Part shown: positions 60,383 through 64,000 of the stretch, one piece after another
Numbering within the stretch: the stretch's first letter is position 1
Layout: the number at the start of each line of letters is the position of its first letter
NCBI RefSeq assembly: GCF_040581485.1
Contig: NC_090135.1
Span: 2,025,001 to 2,089,000, forward strand
Source: Linepithema humile
Lineage: Eukaryota > Arthropoda > Insecta > Hymenoptera > Formicidae
Length of the DNA stretch: 64,000 nt
Direction: 5' to 3'
Notes under the pieces: generated by a model
What the model saw: the letters and a program-made list of their open reading frames with translations, nothing else
Databases searched by the model: none
What the model was told of the DNA's origin: nothing
Program-made: the position numbers and the translations under genes

Positions 60383-61258
60383 CCTGTAGCCCTTGAAACA
60401 AAATCACCTTTTTCACACATGCTATATATATATATATGTCTCTCTATAGATCCCTTCGCCGCTAGCTTTAAGCGACCGACTGACTTGAAATACTTAACCA
60501 ACGAGTGAAGGCGAGTAAGATAAGAATATTTTTATGAAATTATTAAAAATAATTATTTATTGTTATATATATATTTTATAAAGCATGAGGTAGGATAAGG
60601 AAATTAATATATATTATTAGTCAGAACTATATATCTTTTTATTCTTAATTAGGATACACTGTCGATGCTTCCGAATTATTAATATAAATACAAATTTCTC
60701 GCATATAATAAATAATTATTGTACACACTTACGACTATATACTTGTAGTGTTGCGCCTTCTTGTATGCGATGAAATTCCGATAAAATAAGTTAAATATTA
60801 ACATTTTATAAACAATAATTAATTTTAAGTGCGGAATACAGAACTTTTCCAAGATCAAACTTATATGTCGTTGTGAATCTGAAAACGAACAATGTTAATA
60901 TCCAAACAAAACAATGTTAAAATGTTAATAACTGTCTGTAAATAAGGAAATACGATATAAAATATTTCGTATCGGAACGTAAAATAGATCATCGAACACA
61001 TCGACATCCGCTAATACAATGACTCATCAACATCTGCAAGATCAAACATCCGAGATGAGACGAAGGAAATTTCCACTCTGTACTGAAGGTCTAGCGATGT
61101 TCTACGAAATCACACATATGGCTCAACACAGGGAAAAGTCGACTGATGCAACTCGAAACTCATCGAGAGAGGAAAATCACCGCCAATCAAATGTCGAACT
61201 GCGAAGAACAAAGAAAAACCTTGACACGCCCCACATCATTAGCCCCGCCTATTTCACC
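60383..61258 (+). other. LTR section upstream of its promoter
   Basis: AT-rich. A 107-codon ORF (61,019-61,342) is basic and crosses the predicted transcription start, so it is not credited. No element ends seen. Confidence 0.4.
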
Positions 61259-61294
61259 TATAAAAAGGGCACCCGATGGCACCGCAGAACAGTA
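61259..61294 (+). promoter_or_regulatory. LTR core promoter: TATA plus CAGT initiator
   Basis: TATAAAAA (61,259-61,266) lies 32 bp before the A (61,291) of CAGTATGG. A splice-donor-like GGGGTAAGAAC follows at about 61,336. This would define the U3/R border. Confidence 0.6.
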
Positions 61295-61367
61295 TGGAAA
61301 AAGTCAGCAGTGCGCCAAGAAAAATCAGCAGTGTCGGGGTAAGAACAAAGAAGCCATATTCAACGAA

Positions 61368-61470
61368 ATAAGAACATAGAATTTCGCGAGCAATGCGAAA
61401 TAAAACTTAGAAAAAATCAGCGACACATAAGAACATAGAATTTCGCGAGCAATGCGAAAGGAGAACATAG
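61368..61470 (+). repeat. Tandem AAGAACATAGAATTTCGCGA repeat
   Basis: AAGAACATAGAATTTCGCGA followed by GCAATGCGAAA occurs at about 61,371 and 61,429, with a partial third copy (GAGAACATAGAAAAATAACG). Confidence 0.75.
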
Positions 61471-62236
61471 AAAAATAACGCAAGAAGTGCGTAAGGGAGA
61501 ATTCAAGAAGCCATACTCAAGCTGAACATTAAAATCTATCCGACGTACTGCCACTACAACTATATCAACCAATCGCTACTTCAAAGTTTAACATAAAATT
61601 TATGGAACTCGAAATTATTTATGGGAAATTGGCAAGGAAGAATTATACAATCTATCAGTTAACAACTTACAAAGCCGCTACGAAAATTCGAGAATACAAG
61701 GAACTCAACAGAAGACACGTCAGAACGGGAACCTCTCCTTTCAGCCGACGGATCATCATCATCGGAGAGAAGCAACGAGTCAGTCAACGACCGATCAACA
61801 GGAACATCGTACTCAAGGAAACCGAGCGAACACAGCGGAATCAAAACAAAAATCTGTAAGTCCGAAATCTATTATTGTAAAACCAGTACTAACGAATAAA
61901 TGCAAATTAGTTGGAACATGAGAATCAAAGGTGAACATAACCCAATCGTACAAGTTAATATAGAATTTTTACATCAAGAAACCGAGTGACAAAATTATCT
62001 AACTTTAATTTTTTATTACGCACGCACGCACGCGCGCCTACACCGATTGACGCATTTTTCCTACATATTAAATTCCTTTTATTTTGATCACGATATATGA
62101 TAATTAAAATTCTTACAATCACAGCAAGTAAGATCAACGCCACGGAACTGAGTACCAAGTTAGTCACAATTATAATTGTCTGTTTAACCAAGTGACACAC
62201 CATTTTCTTCCGTTTGACATATTAACGCATTAATAA

Positions 62237-62671
62237 ATGGCAAGGACTATCGACACGATTAGACGCCACAAGAAACGGAAAACCTATAAATTACAAAGAT
62301 GTAAGCTCCGCGTAGCAAAGAAACATCGGAGATCGAGTCAACTTTCGCAGAAACAATTAATAGCTTTCGAAGCATTAATTTCAGAATTGATAGAAATTCC
62401 CATTCAAGCAAACGTATACGATATTTTACGAGACATCGAAGACAAAGAAAGGAAAGAACGAACAATTAAATCGGAACATCGCGATATTATTAAATCGGAA
62501 ATAATTATAAATTCTACAATCGAACAGATAACTCTTAAAAATAACATCGTTGAAATATATTTCTATACTGAACTAAAACTTGATCCTACAACGCCAACGA
62601 TTATAAATTACGACGACTTGATCACTTACGTACAACACACAAATCAGATCGAAATCAAATCGATCCGTTAG
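62237..62671 (+). CDS. Basic ORF in the LTR leader, unrecognised
   Basis: This 144-codon ORF begins MARTIDTIRRHKKRKTYKLQ, with a strongly basic first 35 residues (possible RNA-binding or nuclear-localisation segment), then helices and a TIINYDDLITYV tail. It lies after the predicted LTR promoter and before the primer-binding site. Such a location recalls retroviral accessory ORFs. No homologue is recognised and no splice model is proven. Confidence 0.35.
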   Translation: MARTIDTIRRHKKRKTYKLQRCKLRVAKKHRRSSQLSQKQLIAFEALISELIEIPIQANVYDILRDIEDKERKERTIKSEHRDIIKSEIIINSTIEQITLKNNIVEIYFYTELKLDPTTPTIINYDDLITYVQHTNQIEIKSIR

Positions 62672-62700
62672 AATCCGAATTACAAGAAGCCCTTCTCACA

Positions 62701-63012
62701 TTGACGACTCCACAATTATTAATTATCGATGACATAATAGAGAAATTGCATACCGACAATCAAACGACAGACCGCGTAACTGACGAAAATTACAATACTT
62801 TAATCGCGAATAAAGGGAACTCAACTATCAACGTACAACCGACGTGTAGTACCTCCGCCGACGTTAGCCCTTATAATTCAATCGCAGGCGTAGCAGAAAA
62901 ATTATTTACCGACAGTCTACTGACGGATAGCATACCTACAAATGACGATTTTGATACTCTAGCAGCATACAAGGAAGTGGAATATTATATGAGTAAATTA
63001 CAACTTTATTAA
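62701..63012 (+). CDS. Acidic ORF following the basic ORF, unrecognised
   Basis: An open frame of about 100 codons lies in a different frame from the preceding ORF. It has two related units (IIEKLHTDNQTTDRVTDENY and AEKLFTDSLLTDS...NDDFD) about 65 codons apart. There is no ATG at its start, so it may be the continuation of 62,237-62,671 after a frameshift or a spliced exon. Confidence 0.3.
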   Translation: MTTPQLLIIDDIIEKLHTDNQTTDRVTDENYNTLIANKGNSTINVQPTCSTSADVSPYNSIAGVAEKLFTDSLLTDSIPTNDDFDTLAAYKEVEYYMSKLQLY

Positions 63013-63320
63013 TTTTATTACGTTTATTGATACAATCCCCACCTCCGTTCTCGCACTTACGGACCACCTCTACCTTCTTAAACTCTCGAGTCCCGAGGTA
63101 TTGCCGGCCCAGCAGGTAGCCTCAAAAATTGAGAGCACCCTTATTCTGCGTGACTGAGGTACACTCAGATAAGAAGAACCTAACGGAGTCCACCGAGGCA
63201 CGACATCCGTGTAGGAAGTAACGGTCGAGCATCGAGGTGCATCGCCACCTGCAACATAAAAAGCAATAGATACATAAAACATAAAATTAGTGGCAGCGGC
63301 GTACTATCGCGAGACGTTAC
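63013..63320 (+). other. 3' end of the LTR, no gene seen
   Basis: GC-richer than its surroundings; it contains a first AATTAGTGGCAGCGGCG (about 63,289) that resembles the primer-binding site 52 bp downstream. Confidence 0.45.
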
Positions 63321-63341
63321 AGCCGGGTTAAGGAATAAAAT

Positions 63342-63359
63342 TGGTGGCAGCGGTGGGAT
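63342..63359 (+). promoter_or_regulatory. Primer-binding site, complementary to tRNA-Leu 3' end
   Basis: TGGTGGCAGCGGTGGGAT matches, by memory, the complement of a eukaryotic tRNA-Leu 3' end including CCA. It lies 20 bp after the LTR end. Confidence 0.7.
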
Positions 63360-63464
63360 GACAAAAATTAAGAAAGGTTAAGACTGAGAGTGCTTGACAG
63401 GTGGGAGCGCATGACAGGTGAAATTGAAAGAAAATTTTGAAAATATATAACGAGATATACAACG

Positions 63465-63986
63465 ATGCCTATTACGCGATTACATTCTTCGAACCCCCCG
63501 TCGGAAGGTGGCCATGAAATAGAAGGAGGAGCGAAAGGAATAACTGCGGCCGAAGAATTTATAAATCAACGATTAGCTGAAAAGACAAAGTTACTTCAAG
63601 AACAGGCCGAAGCAGTGAGACAGAGACATGAAGAATTAGAACAGATGCGACGCGAAGTCGAACAGAGGAGACATACTATTGAATCACCTTTGAGAGATAG
63701 AATGGAACAAATAGAACAAGCTTTAGCTTCACTGGCGCGATTACCGGAACAAGTGAATTTATTAAGCCGAAATATTTCTGCTCTCCAAATTTCAGGAAAT
63801 AATCAAAACGACCATACAAAACCAATTGTATCAGGAAACAAGAGTCCACCAAGAGAGATTAACAGAAATATCGAACAATTATTTTCTCCATCAAATCAGC
63901 ACGCGCGAATGAATCAAAATTTGCCGATGGATTTCTCGTCCCCCATTCGTCTCAAAGATGTCATCGATTCTATTCCGATGGACTAA
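63465..63986 (+). CDS. Gag-like ORF, N-terminal part
   Basis: This 173-codon ORF begins MPITRLHSSNPPSEGGHEIE, 105 bp after the primer-binding site. Residues about 30-110 form a long charged coiled coil (LLQEQAEAVRQRHEELEQMR, EQIEQALASLARLPEQVNLL), followed by a polar linker. The start is the first ATG after the primer site. It stops at 63,984-63,986, 14 bp before the window ends, so a full Gag with capsid and nucleocapsid would need a frameshift, read-through or intron beyond. Gag would assemble the retroelement particle. Confidence 0.55.
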   Translation: MPITRLHSSNPPSEGGHEIEGGAKGITAAEEFINQRLAEKTKLLQEQAEAVRQRHEELEQMRREVEQRRHTIESPLRDRMEQIEQALASLARLPEQVNLLSRNISALQISGNNQNDHTKPIVSGNKSPPREINRNIEQLFSPSNQHARMNQNLPMDFSSPIRLKDVIDSIPMD

Positions 63987-64000
63987 TACAATAGACATAA

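Larger units (their letters stand above)
53958..63321 (+). mobile_element. Very long LTR (about 5.5 kb) split by a LINE
   Basis: It starts TGTAACGTC after a polypurine tract and ends GACGTTACA, a perfect 9-bp inverted pair. A tRNA-Leu primer-binding site follows 20 bp later and a gag-like ORF after that, so both borders are supported by neighbours. Subtracting the LINE and one target copy (3,826 bp) leaves about 5,538 bp. The arrangement env-LTR-gag suggests two tandem elements sharing one LTR. Alternatively two LTRs of different elements lie here; no internal border was found. Confidence 0.5.

Noticed and set aside
61019..61342. 107-codon basic ORF
   Set aside because: It spans the predicted LTR TATA box and transcription start, so it could not be made from that promoter, and no motif supports it.

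Overview
This is an AT-rich stretch of a eukaryotic genome, almost certainly an arthropod and probably an insect. The evidence is split genes with GT-AG introns, R1-clade LINEs, (TTAGG)n-type telomeric motifs beside LINE poly(A) tails, a PIF/Harbinger transposon, LTR retroelements and Polinton-like virus genes. TTAGG telomeres and this mix of elements fit a hymenopteran such as an ant, but no species can be named. I see no ordinary host gene and no genuine tRNA or rRNA gene. The whole window is a nest of mobile elements.

Layout. 1-11,584: copy A of a Polinton/adintovirus-like element. On the minus strand it has integrase, a fiber-like protein, a DUF8207-like protein and a packaging ATPase. 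On the plus strand it has a phospholipase A2-domain protein, an adenain-like protease, a penton-like and a major capsid-like protein and an exonuclease-like protein. A spliced accessory block ends at ...TATAACTACT. 11,585-15,930: fold-back repeats, minisatellites, a tRNA-derived SINE and degenerate repeats. 15,930-22,643: two R1-clade LINE copies stacked head to tail at short TTAGG arrays. 24,366-26,320: a solo LTR with a 4-bp target duplication. 26,325-41,623: a third R1-clade LINE with an intact ORF1 and a decayed ORF2. Its ORF2 was split by an LTR (29,894-37,940), and that LTR was split by an intact PIF/Harbinger element (31,816-36,063). 41,634-48,574: copy B, the right half of the Polinton-like element. 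48,818-52,676: copy C, its left half, with a solo LTR inside the integrase. 52,677-64,000: a retroelement with a chuvirus-like envelope pseudogene, a polypurine tract, a very long LTR split by another LINE (56,557-60,366), a tRNA-Leu primer-binding site and the start of gag.

How the parts work together. The Polinton-like copies carry a virion set (MCP, penton, ATPase, protease, PLA2) plus an integrase with a chromodomain-like tail. Most gene starts are preceded by a TATA box and a CAGT initiator 31-34 bp apart, and one TATA box serves two divergent operons. Copies A, B and C are very similar but carry different single lesions, and the MCP is open in both copies that have it. This suggests recent integration followed by independent decay. 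The right-hand accessory block differs between copies: a shared Cys/His-rich first exon is joined to two different second ORFs, and one of these resembles a SOCS box. No DNA polymerase B is visible, so the left end of copy A probably lies outside the window.
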